A stretch of 64,000 bases of DNA. It comes from Mariniphaga sediminis (GTDB taxonomy: Bacteria; Bacteroidota; Bacteroidia; Bacteroidales; Prolixibacteraceae). The stretch spans positions 82,773-146,772 of the forward strand of contig NZ_QWET01000014.1 of NCBI RefSeq assembly GCF_003573545.1. The letters are read 5' to 3'. Under the pieces are notes generated by a model, which was given only the letters and a program-made list of their open reading frames with translations, had not been told where the DNA came from and made no database searches. The stretch's first letter is position 1. Every line of letters begins with the position of its first letter. Shown piece by piece: positions 26,774 to 35,983 of this stretch. Made by a program: the position numbers and the translations under genes.

Positions 26774-27379
26774 CGTTTAGGCCATTAGAATAATTCCTTG
26801 AATTCAAAATTAGTAAAAAACCTTCCTGTCAGAAAATATCCTTCAATATTAATCAAAAAGCATTTTATTCAACGTTTGTATCCATATTTTCATGAATAAC
26901 AACGCAAATAAAACAGAAATTATACACGATTTTTAAAAGAATCTCATTTTCATACTCAGTATCTGTGCATCTGATTTTTAAAAGCTTCCCTTCCTTCATC
27001 ATCATTTACACTCAAATTAATTCTTCTCATTTTCAAATAATTAAATGGTTTCCTCAATACAAAAGTACGCCAATGCTGTTAAATGGCAGCTACAGAAATA
27101 TGACACTTCCGTTACATTCATTCACAGTATTCCCGTTCAAAAAATAATTAACCAGTGCTTTTACCACTTTTGATTAATTTGTTTACTTCTCCTAAAAACA
27201 CTACCGTACATACAAAAGTCAAAAAAAGATACTTGATAATTTTGATGCATTGATCCTGTGAATGGTTTTAGATAAGGCAAATTTTCGTAATTTCGGCGTA
27301 TTCATTTTTTGTTTTCAAACCTCTATGTTACATTCAAGGAATGCAGAATACCTGAAAAAATTGAATAAAACTGACATTT
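26774..27379. other. Divergent intergenic region, 606 bases
   Basis: AT-rich region between the sigma gene (minus) and a lipoprotein gene (plus). Apart from the sigma promoter and a weak TAATTTCG element near 27290 that could serve the plus-strand gene, I see no gene, repeat or RNA structure. Short open frames here lack coding character. Confidence 0.5.
26805..26835 (-). promoter_or_regulatory. Bacteroidota-type promoter for the ECF sigma gene
   Basis: On the minus strand TAATTTTG (26805-26812) matches the -7 consensus TAnnTTTG exactly. TTTC (26832-26835), one mismatch from the -33 TTTG, lies 19 bases upstream. The -7 box ends 31 bases before the start codon. Its constitutive type fits a sensor gene that must be made before induction. 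Confidence 0.5.
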
Positions 27380-28075
27380 ATGAAAAATCTGGTATTAATA
27401 ACATTAACCATGTTGTTTGCCCTGTTTTCCTGCAACGATAAAAACATGAACCAACCTGACCCCATGAGTTTTACCTCGGACTTTGAAGCCGACAGCGATG
27501 GATGGATCGGTGATTTTGCCGATTACCCGGCGGGAGAAGAAGCATTTTATGAGTTGACGTTTGAACGTGACACCCTTCCCGGGCCACTCGAACAAAACCA
27601 ATGGGCGCTAAAATTGTCGGGCAATAACCATAGCGACGATCTTTTTATGTTCGTTAAAAAGAAGGTAACAGGCCTGGAGCCAAACACGGTTTATTATACA
27701 ACGTTTACCGTCGAATTTGCTTCCAATATCCCTGATGGAATGGCAGGCGTAGGTGGCAGTCCGGGGGAATCGGTTTATATTAAAGTCGGAGGAGCACCAT
27801 TAGAACCCAAAAAAATGATTGAAGACAACAATCATTACCGCATGAACATCGATAAGGCCAACCAAAACGAAGACGGCGAGAACATGAAGGTAATCGGCGA
27901 TTTCTCCAACGACACCGAAGAAGCGGTTTACACATTAAAAACCGTTACCAACGAAAATCCCTTCGGTATAAGTACTGACGAAAACGGAACACTGTGGGTC
28001 ATCGTAGGAACCGAATCAGGGTTTGAAGCGACCACCACCATCTATTATAATTCAGTAACGGTCGAATTTTACTAA
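27380..28075 (+). CDS. Lipoprotein of unknown function
   Basis: A 231-residue protein with a lipobox (ALFSC, Cys18). The mature domain starts with FTSDFEADSDGWIGDFADYP, a phrase typical of secreted beta-sandwich domains in Bacteroidota. It contains LKLSGNNHSDDLFMFVKKKVTGLEPNT and ends with TTIYYNSVTVEFY. This resembles a carbohydrate-binding-module-like jelly roll, with a terminal strand of alternating residues. I do not recognise a named family. It stands alone on the plus strand between the polysaccharide locus and porX, and is convergent with porX. No function is assigned. Confidence 0.75.
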   Translation: MKNLVLITLTMLFALFSCNDKNMNQPDPMSFTSDFEADSDGWIGDFADYPAGEEAFYELTFERDTLPGPLEQNQWALKLSGNNHSDDLFMFVKKKVTGLEPNTVYYTTFTVEFASNIPDGMAGVGGSPGESVYIKVGGAPLEPKKMIEDNNHYRMNIDKANQNEDGENMKVIGDFSNDTEEAVYTLKTVTNENPFGISTDENGTLWVIVGTESGFEATTTIYYNSVTVEFY

Positions 28076-28172
28076 TTCTCATTTCTTTATAACTGCCGGC
28101 TTTCAACGGAAAAATATGAACCCTGCACCATAAATAATGTTGCGAAAGTGCCCCTTTCTCTCATGGCTCGTT

Positions 28173-29729
28173 TCACCCTTTTGGCACCATGGTAACAAGC
28201 GGGACAATCATCTCTTCCAGGGAAATGCCCCCATGCTGAAATGTATCTTTATAATAGTTGGCGTAATAGTTATAATTGTTCGGATAAGCGAAAAAGTCGC
28301 TGTTGTGGGCAAAGATGTAACTGGTGCTTACATTACGTGAAGGCAGAAACGCCAACCGCGGATCGCGCACTTCAAACACGTGTTTCGATTTGAAATTTAA
28401 ATTTCTTCCCAGCTTATAACGCAGATTGGTATTGGTCTCCCGGTCGCCAATCACTTTCACCGCGTTATCGACCCTGATAGCGCCATGGTCGGTGGTTAAC
28501 ACCAGTTTAATATTATTCCCGGCCAGGCTGCGGATGAGTTCGCGTAATGCAGAATGATTGATCCAACTTAGTGTCAGCGATCGGTAAGCTTTTTCGTTGT
28601 TGGCCAGCTCACGGATCATTTCCATTTCGGTTCGTGCATGCGAAATCATATCCACAAAGTTGAGAACCATCACCGAAAGGTCGCTGTCCAGAATATTGTT
28701 GAGGCTTTCGGAGGTCTGCCTATCACGTCGGATTCCCGAAACTTTTTCAAAATAAAGCTTTTCTTTCCGGCGATGGCGTTCCAACTGTTTTCGCAGCAAT
28801 TCTTCCTCATGCCGGTTTTTATTCCCTTCGTTGTCGTCATCTTCCCATAACTCAGGATATACTTTTTCGATTTCTGCCGGCAGAAGGCCGGAAAACATGG
28901 CATTACGCGCATACATGGTAGCTGTGGGCAAAATGCTCAGGTAAAGTTCATCCGAATCAATCCTGAAATATTCTTCAAACACAGGACTAATGGTGCGCCA
29001 CTGGTCAAAACGCAGGTTATCTATCACAAGTACAAAAACCTTTTGCCCGTTATCAAGCAGGGGAAATATCTTATGCTGAAATACGTCGTAAGAAAGCATC
29101 GGTCTTTCACCCAAATCTTTGTTCAACCACTGGAGGTAATTTTCTTTAATGAATTTAAAAAATGCTTTATTGGCATCGTCTTTTTGCATGGCCAGCACCT
29201 GGTCCATTGCATTGTCTTCCGAACCGGCCAGTTCAAGTTCCCAGAAAACCAGTTTTTTGTAAACATCCAGCCATTCATCGAAATTGAGCCTTTCATTAAT
29301 TCGCATGCCAATTTGTGAAAACTGCATTTGATAAGCCGAAGTTGTTTGCTGTGTAACCAGTCGTTTCTGGTCGATATTTTTTTTGAGAGAAAGGAGAATC
29401 TGTTTGGGATTAACCGGTTTGATGAGGTAATCGGCAATTTTTGAACCGATTGCTTCGTCCATTATATTTTCTTCCTCACTCTTGGTAATCATTACCACCG
29501 GTGTATTAGGTGCCAGGGCCTTTATTTGAGTGAGTGTTTCCAGCCCGGTCATTCCCGGCATATTTTCATCAAGAAAAATAGTATCGAAAAACTTCTCCTT
29601 CACCCGTTCCACTGCATCCAGCCCGTTGTTTGCTGTTTCCACTTCATAATCTTTACTCTCCAGAAAAATGATGTGTGCACGCAGCAAATCAATCTCGTCA
29701 TCAACCCAAAGTATTCGTGGCTTCCTCAT
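28173..29729 (-). CDS. porX: Type IX secretion response regulator PorX (CheY-PglZ)
   Basis: The start at 29729 (MRKPRILWVDDE) gives about 518 residues; the extra upstream codons to 29801 would break the receiver domain start. Residues 1-120 are a CheY receiver with Asp10-Asp11, phospho-acceptor Asp54 (IFLDENMPGM), Thr/Lys in ITKSEE and Lys104. Linker helices follow, then a PglZ-type alkaline-phosphatase-superfamily domain from about residue 225, with VLVIDNLRFDQW (Asp237), PTATMYARN (candidate nucleophile Thr271) and LTTDHGAIRV. PorX controls type IX secretion in Bacteroidota together with PorY, and has been reported to act on oligonucleotides. Its neighbour is porW/sprE, another component of the same system. 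Identification is strong. Confidence 0.93.
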   Translation of the reverse strand: MRKPRILWVDDEIDLLRAHIIFLESKDYEVETANNGLDAVERVKEKFFDTIFLDENMPGMTGLETLTQIKALAPNTPVVMITKSEEENIMDEAIGSKIADYLIKPVNPKQILLSLKKNIDQKRLVTQQTTSAYQMQFSQIGMRINERLNFDEWLDVYKKLVFWELELAGSEDNAMDQVLAMQKDDANKAFFKFIKENYLQWLNKDLGERPMLSYDVFQHKIFPLLDNGQKVFVLVIDNLRFDQWRTISPVFEEYFRIDSDELYLSILPTATMYARNAMFSGLLPAEIEKVYPELWEDDDNEGNKNRHEEELLRKQLERHRRKEKLYFEKVSGIRRDRQTSESLNNILDSDLSVMVLNFVDMISHARTEMEMIRELANNEKAYRSLTLSWINHSALRELIRSLAGNNIKLVLTTDHGAIRVDNAVKVIGDRETNTNLRYKLGRNLNFKSKHVFEVRDPRLAFLPSRNVSTSYIFAHNSDFFAYPNNYNYYANYYKDTFQHGGISLEEMIVPLVTMVPKG

Positions 29730-29812
29730 ATTCACATTATTAATTGTTTTCGATTGTGGTAAAATTACAAACAAAATAAGAGTGGGGGCAAGGCTTAACA
29801 AACTTTAACCCG

Positions 29813-32800
29813 TTACTCGTTCAAATAGGTAAGTTTGTAAAAGTTCATGTAGTCAGTAATATTCTTTTCGCGCAGGAACACCTCAAAATTCCCGGTCGAA
29901 ATCAGAAAATTACGGTAGCTGGCCGATCCAAGCGGTGCGTAGAGATCACGGTTTTGCACCACCGTTTGTGAATAGCGGGTAGCCGCTTCCCTGTCCGGAA
30001 GGCCTGAAACTACAATGGCAACCCTAAATTCATCAACAGGCATTTCTTCTATTTTCATGGATGTTCCTCCGCCTGCCGTGTTGAACTGCTCTATTCCGCT
30101 AATAAACGATGCTTTATCAACTCCTTCAGCAGGAATCACAAAAACAAAATAGTGAGGTTTCTCTATGTCCGTGCTGTAAGGACCCGAATACGATTCTGCC
30201 GTCTCCTGTTCCTCTTCTACCCCGGACTGGCTTTCTGCCGGAGCCGTTTGCCCCTCCTGCCGGGGGGTGGCTGGTTGCGGGGCAGTACCCCGCTGAATGT
30301 AATTACTACGGAAGAAGTTGATGTAATCTTCCACCTTATTTTCTTCGATAAGCTTTTGAAGATTTTCCCCTGTAATAAGGAAATTCCGGTAGGTAGTTTG
30401 CCCTAACGGTTCAAAAAGGCTGCGCGTAATTACCACTTTCCTGAAATATGACATGGCTTCGTTCAGAGAAGGTATTCCCTGTACCACCATTAACTGGTAA
30501 TCACCAACTTGTTTTATCTGGAGTGCAAGGTTCCACACCCTGAATTCACTGCGGTTAAACTGGGCAAATCCGTTCATCGCCTGACGAAGGGAAAGTTTCT
30601 TATCTTTTACTGCCAATACAAAATTCTGCGTTGTATCAATATCAGTCTCAAACAGCGAGCTTGCACCGGTCTCCACAACCCTGAACTCACCCCGTTCGCG
30701 CAACATTTGTTCCTCTTCCCGGGCCCGTGCCATCAATTCTTCCGGCGAAATCTCCGGTTCCTCATCGCTAAAGTCGGGACCCACATAGCGGCTGTAATTT
30801 TTTACGAAAAATTTCAGGTAATCGGCCATCGAACCTTCCGAAAGAATTTGCCGGTAGTTGGCTGAAGAAATGGCAAAATTCACATAATCAATCCCATTTA
30901 AAGTCCTGAAAACAGGAGCATTTCGAATAATAGCCCGATGGTAAATAACCCCGTCTTCCTTGTTATTGAGCGAACGTACCACCACCAGGTTGGTTTTTTC
31001 GTTCAATGCTTCGGTTTCAATGTCGAAATCTATTTTAGTGTAGTGGTCGATGTTGTAGTTGGCAATATCGAATTTCAACCTGTCCAAATCCACTTCAGCC
31101 CGGAGGGGGAATGCAATAACAAAATAGTGAAGTAAATCTTCATCATACGAAAATCTACCTCCAAACTCATCATTCTCCATCCGTTCGGCCAACAGAATCT
31201 CTTCGTTCTGAATTTCTTCGTTAATGTATCCCATATCCACCAGTTTCTGGTAATCGGCCAGTGTACTATCCTGAATAAGGGTCAGAATCTCCGTTGCCAG
31301 AGGAGTGGGTTCCGCCTTGGGCCATGTTTCGATATACTCTTTCAGAGACCTTTCAAAGTTATGAATATCAGTTTGAGTCCCCCATGCAATCATTTCCATA
31401 AAATCAATTTTGGGGATGATCAGACTGTCGGGTTTCATTCCCTTCATTGATTTTGTAAGTCCAATTACATTTTGGTAATGGCCGGAACGGTAATTCCGGA
31501 ACGTTTCTTCGTAAAGACGGTTCAGGCTGTCGGTGCGGGCCTCCATCTCAATAAAAAAGTTGGGATTCACCAGGTATTGCGCATATTTACTTTCGGGGAA
31601 TTTGGAAATGATGAGATCCCGGTAGTAATTCGATTTTTGCTTATCCCCCATCAATTCGTACAAGTCATAAAGATCGAAATAAGCCGAAAGTTGGTAAATA
31701 TTACCGGGATAGCGCTCCATTAGTTCCTCGAATGATTTGGCCGAACGTTCGTAGTTGGAGAATTCCGACTTGTAAATTTTCCCGGCGTTATAAAGGGCGT
31801 CTCTTATCCGATCATGAGAAATCTTCATCAATGAGTCGGTAAGCGGCAAATCCTGGGTGTAATATTCTTTTTGAAGCGGGTCTTCCACACGCTGAACTAT
31901 TAGAGAAGAATCAACGGCTTCGCCCATTTCGTCCATGTCATCCATTGAAATGGTACTTTTGTTTGATCTCCTCCAGTTATCCGCTAAAGTCCGTTTTCCC
32001 CAACGCTGCTGGAAAGTCACCTGCCCGTAGGCCACTGTTTGCGGATTGTAAAAATACCATCCAGCTCCCTGCTGGTCGGTTCCCATACCCATCCGGTAGC
32101 GGTTGGAACGGTAATACCCTTGCTCTCTCTGTCCCTGTAGCGCCAGGCTTTCCAGATTACGCTGTTTCTCCTGCTCATCCCTCATCAACTTCGCAATCAA
32201 AGCCTCCCTTTGCATTTCCGGCATTTTCGCAATGCGTTGCAAACTGTCCTCGCGTTCCACAGTCAGCACATTCTCAACCAAATTTGTAAGACTGCGGTAC
32301 TGGGAATAAAGTTTGGGATAATCCGGATACGTATCGTCAATGATAATCATGGCGCTGTCGTAGTACGCCTGTGCATCCCTGTAATTTTGATCTTCAAAAT
32401 GAATACCAGCCACGGTAATGGCCGACTGCGCCCTTTGAAACGGGTTATTGTAACTACTGGCTACCGAACTACTGTAATTTTCAATGGCCAAATCGCGGCT
32501 GCCTTCCCTGAAAAATATATTCCCCAGCGCATAATAAATCTGGTCACGAAATTCCACATTCTTTTTGTCGCGCAACATTCTCCGGAGATCCTTTTTCGTC
32601 TTTTCCACATCGCCACCTTCAGAAAAAACACCGGCTGCATTAATTTTTGCATTGAAAGCCATCCGGTAATCAGGATTAAGCCGGGTAACCTTTTGGTAAG
32701 CTTTTGCAGCCAGCATGGGTTTATCTATTTCTTCGTACAGTTGCGCCACAATATACTGCAACCGCGACTTTTGCCTTTTCCAGAAGGTTTTACCCAGAGC

Positions 32801-33493
32801 AATATCAATAAACTTGATGGCTTCGGCATACTCCTGCTGTTTCATATAATAATCGGCTGTGGCAATGGCAAGCTCCCGTTCCAGTTTGCCCGGAAAATCA
32901 GTGTCATTCTGAACAGCCTGAATAACTTCAGATGCTTCTGTAAACCGTTCCAATTCGGAGTAGCTTCTAATGAGCCATATTTGTGCTTCGTGCCGGGCAT
33001 CGCCGTCAGGATACTTTCGAAGAATGAAGGAAAGATTGTCGATGGCAGCCATAAAATTATGCTGGTAGTAATAGGCTTTGCCCATCAGCAGGTAACTGTC
33101 GTCAATCCAGGTATTAAATTCCTCCTGGCTGGCAAACTCCTGGTAACGGCGGGTTCGTTTTCTCCGGCGTTTGGGTTTTTCTGTAATCGAATGAAGCTCA
33201 ATCAACTTCGAAGCCTTGATAACGGCATTATCCATATCAGATTTTGCCAGGTTGCCCGCCGAAGGATCACTTATTTTGTAAATAGGCAACAACCGGGTAA
33301 AGTCGTCTTCAATACTTGTTTCAACCCGCTCTGCTCCTTCCTTAAAACTTTCATTGGCATTAAAGTAAACATTATACTGCGACGTAACTTTATGGTACGT
33401 ACGCGATGCAAATGTATTCTTCTCGGTAGAACACCTTTGAAAGAGTGGCAACAAGAGCAGTAGTCCGATTGTATGTAGTAAAAATCGCTTCAA
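29813..33493 (-). CDS. porW: Type IX secretion lipoprotein PorW/SprE (TPR protein)
   Basis: A 1,226-residue lipoprotein (lipobox LFQRC, Cys21). The first half is made of tetratricopeptide-type helical repeats (for example YLLMGKAYYYQHNFMAAIDNLSFIL, EAQIWLIRSYSELERFTEAS). The second half has repeated modules, each ending in a phrase like YRNFLITGENLQ, YRNFLISTGNFE or YRQILSEGSMADYLKFF, which looks like internal duplication. The start and N-terminal SRTYHKVTSQYNVYFNANES match PorW/SprE, which is required for type IX secretion and gliding and interacts with the PorL/PorM motor or the outer-membrane complex. It lies 83 bases upstream of porX on the same strand, so both are probably co-expressed. 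Confidence 0.9.
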   Translation of the reverse strand: MKRFLLHTIGLLLLLPLFQRCSTEKNTFASRTYHKVTSQYNVYFNANESFKEGAERVETSIEDDFTRLLPIYKISDPSAGNLAKSDMDNAVIKASKLIELHSITEKPKRRRKRTRRYQEFASQEEFNTWIDDSYLLMGKAYYYQHNFMAAIDNLSFILRKYPDGDARHEAQIWLIRSYSELERFTEASEVIQAVQNDTDFPGKLERELAIATADYYMKQQEYAEAIKFIDIALGKTFWKRQKSRLQYIVAQLYEEIDKPMLAAKAYQKVTRLNPDYRMAFNAKINAAGVFSEGGDVEKTKKDLRRMLRDKKNVEFRDQIYYALGNIFFREGSRDLAIENYSSSVASSYNNPFQRAQSAITVAGIHFEDQNYRDAQAYYDSAMIIIDDTYPDYPKLYSQYRSLTNLVENVLTVEREDSLQRIAKMPEMQREALIAKLMRDEQEKQRNLESLALQGQREQGYYRSNRYRMGMGTDQQGAGWYFYNPQTVAYGQVTFQQRWGKRTLADNWRRSNKSTISMDDMDEMGEAVDSSLIVQRVEDPLQKEYYTQDLPLTDSLMKISHDRIRDALYNAGKIYKSEFSNYERSAKSFEELMERYPGNIYQLSAYFDLYDLYELMGDKQKSNYYRDLIISKFPESKYAQYLVNPNFFIEMEARTDSLNRLYEETFRNYRSGHYQNVIGLTKSMKGMKPDSLIIPKIDFMEMIAWGTQTDIHNFERSLKEYIETWPKAEPTPLATEILTLIQDSTLADYQKLVDMGYINEEIQNEEILLAERMENDEFGGRFSYDEDLLHYFVIAFPLRAEVDLDRLKFDIANYNIDHYTKIDFDIETEALNEKTNLVVVRSLNNKEDGVIYHRAIIRNAPVFRTLNGIDYVNFAISSANYRQILSEGSMADYLKFFVKNYSRYVGPDFSDEEPEISPEELMARAREEEQMLRERGEFRVVETGASSLFETDIDTTQNFVLAVKDKKLSLRQAMNGFAQFNRSEFRVWNLALQIKQVGDYQLMVVQGIPSLNEAMSYFRKVVITRSLFEPLGQTTYRNFLITGENLQKLIEENKVEDYINFFRSNYIQRGTAPQPATPRQEGQTAPAESQSGVEEEQETAESYSGPYSTDIEKPHYFVFVIPAEGVDKASFISGIEQFNTAGGGTSMKIEEMPVDEFRVAIVVSGLPDREAATRYSQTVVQNRDLYAPLGSASYRNFLISTGNFEVFLREKNITDYMNFYKLTYLNE

Positions 33494-33555
33494 AAACAGT
33501 TTTTAAATGGCTTTAGGAATAAACTCTGATTTTGGTATAATATTGTAGAAAACAT

Positions 33556-34671
33556 TCATTTCCGGGTAATCTTCACTTTTTTGGTTGGGGCCCGTTCGAT
33601 ATTACGTAAATGAACCTGGTGCATCACGCTTTTTGCCACATCGGCAAATGCCATTCCGTTAACTGAGTCGGCATTTGCAGCAATTGGAACACCCTGGTCT
33701 CCTCCTTCCCGGATACTTTGCACAATTGGAATCTGCCCGAGCAACTTCAAGCCAAGTTTCTCAGCCAGCATTTTCCCTCCGTCTTTCCCGAAAATGTAAT
33801 ATTTGTTATCGGGCAGTTCAGCTGGAGTAAACCATGCCATGTTTTCCACCAGTCCGAGCACCGGAACATCAATGGATTTGCTCCGGAACATACTTGCTCC
33901 CCGCACCACGTCGGCCAGCGCAACATCCTGCGGAGTGGTAACAATTACCGCACCGGTCACCGGAAGCGTTTGAACCAACGTAAGGTGAATATCGCTTGTA
34001 CCGGGAGGCAGGTCTATAAGCATGTAGTCCAATTCGCCCCAGTTGGCATCCATTATCAGTTGTTTCAGTGCATTCGAAGCCATCGGGCCCCGCCAGATAA
34101 CTGCACTGTCCGAATCAACAAAAAAACCGATGGAAAGAAATTTTACCCCGTATTTCTCCAGGGGAACAATCATGTCGCGGCCATCAATTTTTACACCGGC
34201 AGGACGGGAATCTTCCGAGCCAAACATTTTGGGAATGGAAGGGCCAAAAATATCGGCGTCAATCAACCCCACCCTGGCGCCGGATTTGGCAAGGGCCACA
34301 GCAAGGTTTACGGCTACGGTTGATTTCCCCACGCCGCCTTTTCCCGAAGCAACGGCCACAATGTTTTTAACCCCCGGCAATACCGGACGTTCCATATTGT
34401 GGATATATTTTACCGCAATGTTATCTTCAATCTCCACCTGTTCGCCTACAAATGTTTTAATTGCCTTTTCACATTCCAGCACCAGAGATTCAATATTCGG
34501 ATCATCACTTTTCTGAAAAACCAACGAAAAATTAACCCGTTGACCGGCAATCCGTATTTCCTGAACCATGTCCATCGAAACAACGTCCTCGTCACTACCC
34601 GGATACTTAACCGTTCGCAAAGCATCAGTAACATTTTTAGGGACAATTAACTTACGTGGTATATCATTCAT
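33556..34671 (-). CDS. Mrp/NBP35-type P-loop ATPase, iron-sulfur carrier family
   Basis: A 371-residue protein. The N-terminal MIP18/DUF59 region (1-90) is followed by the ATPase with a deviant Walker A (ASGKGGVGKST near residue 112), the switch LIDADIFGPSIPKMFG and LPPGTSDIHLTL. The family usually carries a CxxC near residue 270 that bridges an iron-sulfur cluster between two subunits. Here the corresponding loop reads ENMAWFTPAELPDNKYYIFGK, with no cysteine. This cysteine-free form occurs in Bacteroidota Mrp proteins as I recall them. ATP hydrolysis should be intact, but cluster carriage by the usual mode is doubtful. It is transcribed divergently from the YkvA-like gene. Confidence 0.9.
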   Translation of the reverse strand: MNDIPRKLIVPKNVTDALRTVKYPGSDEDVVSMDMVQEIRIAGQRVNFSLVFQKSDDPNIESLVLECEKAIKTFVGEQVEIEDNIAVKYIHNMERPVLPGVKNIVAVASGKGGVGKSTVAVNLAVALAKSGARVGLIDADIFGPSIPKMFGSEDSRPAGVKIDGRDMIVPLEKYGVKFLSIGFFVDSDSAVIWRGPMASNALKQLIMDANWGELDYMLIDLPPGTSDIHLTLVQTLPVTGAVIVTTPQDVALADVVRGASMFRSKSIDVPVLGLVENMAWFTPAELPDNKYYIFGKDGGKMLAEKLGLKLLGQIPIVQSIREGGDQGVPIAANADSVNGMAFADVAKSVMHQVHLRNIERAPTKKVKITRK

Positions 34672-34696
34672 TTCAATTCTGTTTTTTAAGAGACTA

Positions 34697-34704
34697 CAAA
34701 ACTA
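34697..34704 (-). promoter_or_regulatory. -7 promoter element for the Mrp-type gene
   Basis: TAGTTTTG on the minus strand is an exact TAnnTTTG match, 25 bases before the start codon. No good -33 TTTG is seen at the expected distance, so it is scored low. It lies next to the divergent -7 element for the YkvA-like gene. Confidence 0.35.
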
Positions 34705-34710
34705 AAAAAA

Positions 34711-34718
34711 TATCTTTG
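34711..34718 (+). promoter_or_regulatory. -7 promoter element for the YkvA-like gene
   Basis: TATCTTTG matches TAnnTTTG exactly, 40 bases before the start codon. A T-run at 34682-34687 lies about 23 bases upstream, in place of a -33 TTTG. The two divergent -7 boxes are six bases apart, so polymerase binding on the two strands could compete. Confidence 0.45.
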
Positions 34719-34741
34719 TGTTATTTGTTTCTAGATGTTCC

Positions 34742-34750
34742 AAAGGAGGG
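34742..34750 (+). promoter_or_regulatory. Strong Shine-Dalgarno site, unusual for this group
   Basis: AAAGGAGGG lies eight bases before the ATG at 34759. Most genes in this window have AT-rich leaders without such a site, as is normal in Bacteroidota. This one stands out and firmly fixes the start of the YkvA-like gene. Confidence 0.6.
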
Positions 34751-34758
34751 ATTATTGA

Positions 34759-35142
34759 ATGAATAAAAATCAGTTTGTAAAATATTTTTCAGAAGAATCG
34801 CTTTGGGAGAAAATAAAACAATTTTCCAAATCAGCCGGGGTAAAGGTAGTTTACGCTGTTTTACTCCTATACTATGTGATGAATGACAAACGGGTAAGTT
34901 TAAAAACCAAACTGTCGATTGCCGCGGCGCTCGGTTATTTTATCCTTCCTACGGATGCCATTTTCGATTTGACGCCCCTGATTGGCTATTCCGACGATTT
35001 AGGGGTGCTTCTGTTTGCGCTTACACAAGTTTCATCGAACATTACTCCCGAAATAAAGGAAAAGGCCCGAAAAAAACTGACCAACTGGTTTGGCGAAATA
35101 AAAGAAGAAGAACTCCGGGATTTGGAAGACAAAATCGGTTAG
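34759..35142 (+). CDS. YkvA/DUF1232 family small membrane protein
   Basis: A 127-residue protein. The DUF1232 core is recognisable: VVYAVLLLYYVMNDKRVSLKTKLSIAAALGYFILPTDAIFDLTPLIGYSDDLGVL, with the characteristic YFxxPxDxxxD and GYxDDLG motifs. Two hydrophobic segments (about residues 28-45 and 56-75) suggest membrane association. A charged helical tail ends in EELRDLEDKIG. The biochemical role of the family is unknown. The gene has an unusually good ribosome-binding site and its own -7 box, and lies upstream of the TauE/SafE gene on the same strand with a 63-base gap. Confidence 0.85.
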   Translation: MNKNQFVKYFSEESLWEKIKQFSKSAGVKVVYAVLLLYYVMNDKRVSLKTKLSIAAALGYFILPTDAIFDLTPLIGYSDDLGVLLFALTQVSSNITPEIKEKARKKLTNWFGEIKEEELRDLEDKIG

Positions 35143-35154
35143 CAGATACCGCAG

Positions 35155-35186
35155 GTTGGCTTCCCGGCTGTTTTCTTTTACCTTTG
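35155..35186 (+). promoter_or_regulatory. Promoter for the TauE/SafE-like gene
   Basis: TACCTTTG (35179-35186) is an exact match to the Bacteroidota -7 box. TTGG (35155-35158) is spaced 20 bases upstream as a fair -33 element. Transcription would begin only about a dozen bases before the ATG at 35206. Confidence 0.5.
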
Positions 35187-35205
35187 CCCGCTAAAATCCT
35201 GCATA

Positions 35206-35946
35206 ATGATTGATTTTACGTTACTACAGTGGTTGCTGCTGTTTTTTTGCGCCCTGCTTATCGGGATGTCGAAGGTGGGCATTCCGGGAGTTTCCATGTT
35301 TGTAGTGCCGGTGCTGGCCCTCATTTTCGGGGGAAAAGCCTCTACCGGTATTTTATTGCCCATTTTAATGATGGCCGATTGGTTTGGGGTAGGATACTAC
35401 CACCGTCATGCCCGTTGGCATTATTTATGGAAGTTACTCCCATGGGCATTCGTTGGTGTAGGAATTGCATTATGGGTTGGAGAAGTTGTTAATGATGAAT
35501 GGTTCAAAAATATCATTGCCATCCTGGTTTTTATTTGTATTGCCCTAATGCTTTGGAAAGATCGCCAAAAGAGCGGCAATTTTTTCCCGGATACCTGGTG
35601 GTTTGCTGCCACAATGGGAATCCTTGGCGGATTTGCCACCATGATTGGAAATGTAGCCGGCCCCATCTTTGCCATCTACCTGCTGGCAATGCACCTTCCC
35701 AAAAACAGCTTCATCGGAACCGGCGCCTGGTTTTTTCTCATAATAAACCTGAGCAAATTTCCGCTACACATTTTGATCTGGAAAACCATCAACTGGCAAA
35801 CGTTGAAACTCGATCTAATCCTGCTTCCCGGCATAGCAGCCGGTGCATTTCTCGGTATCTGGCTGGTGAAAAAAATACCTGAAAAAACGTACCGGGCTTT
35901 TGTAATTGTAGTAACCGCCGTGTCGGCTTTGCTTCTGTTGGTATAG
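35206..35946 (+). CDS. TauE/SafE family anion permease
   Basis: A 246-residue polytopic protein with about eight hydrophobic segments. The opening FCALLIGMSKVGIPGVSMFVVPVLALIFGGKASTGILLPIL and the second-half MGILGGFATMIGNVAGPIFAIYLL are the two related half-repeats of the TauE/SafE family. Family members export or import sulfite, sulfoacetate or related organic anions. Which substrate is used here cannot be determined, as no sulfur-metabolism gene is adjacent. It has its own promoter and is followed by an unrelated methyltransferase gene. Confidence 0.9.
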   Translation: MIDFTLLQWLLLFFCALLIGMSKVGIPGVSMFVVPVLALIFGGKASTGILLPILMMADWFGVGYYHRHARWHYLWKLLPWAFVGVGIALWVGEVVNDEWFKNIIAILVFICIALMLWKDRQKSGNFFPDTWWFAATMGILGGFATMIGNVAGPIFAIYLLAMHLPKNSFIGTGAWFFLIINLSKFPLHILIWKTINWQTLKLDLILLPGIAAGAFLGIWLVKKIPEKTYRAFVIVVTAVSALLLLV

Positions 35947-35983
35947 TTCCGCAGGGCACACTGGCAATTGAACGGGATTTTTT

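Noticed and set aside
26965..27147. Plus-strand frame of 60 codons in the sigma/lipoprotein gap
   Set aside because: AT-rich DNA giving Phe/Ser/Lys-rich translation; no signal peptide of normal form and no ribosome-binding or promoter evidence.
32210..33463. Plus-strand open frame of 417 codons opposite porW/sprE
   Set aside because: It is the antisense of a long, well-supported gene with TPR repeats; the translation has no domain pattern, and its composition is that of a reversed coding frame.
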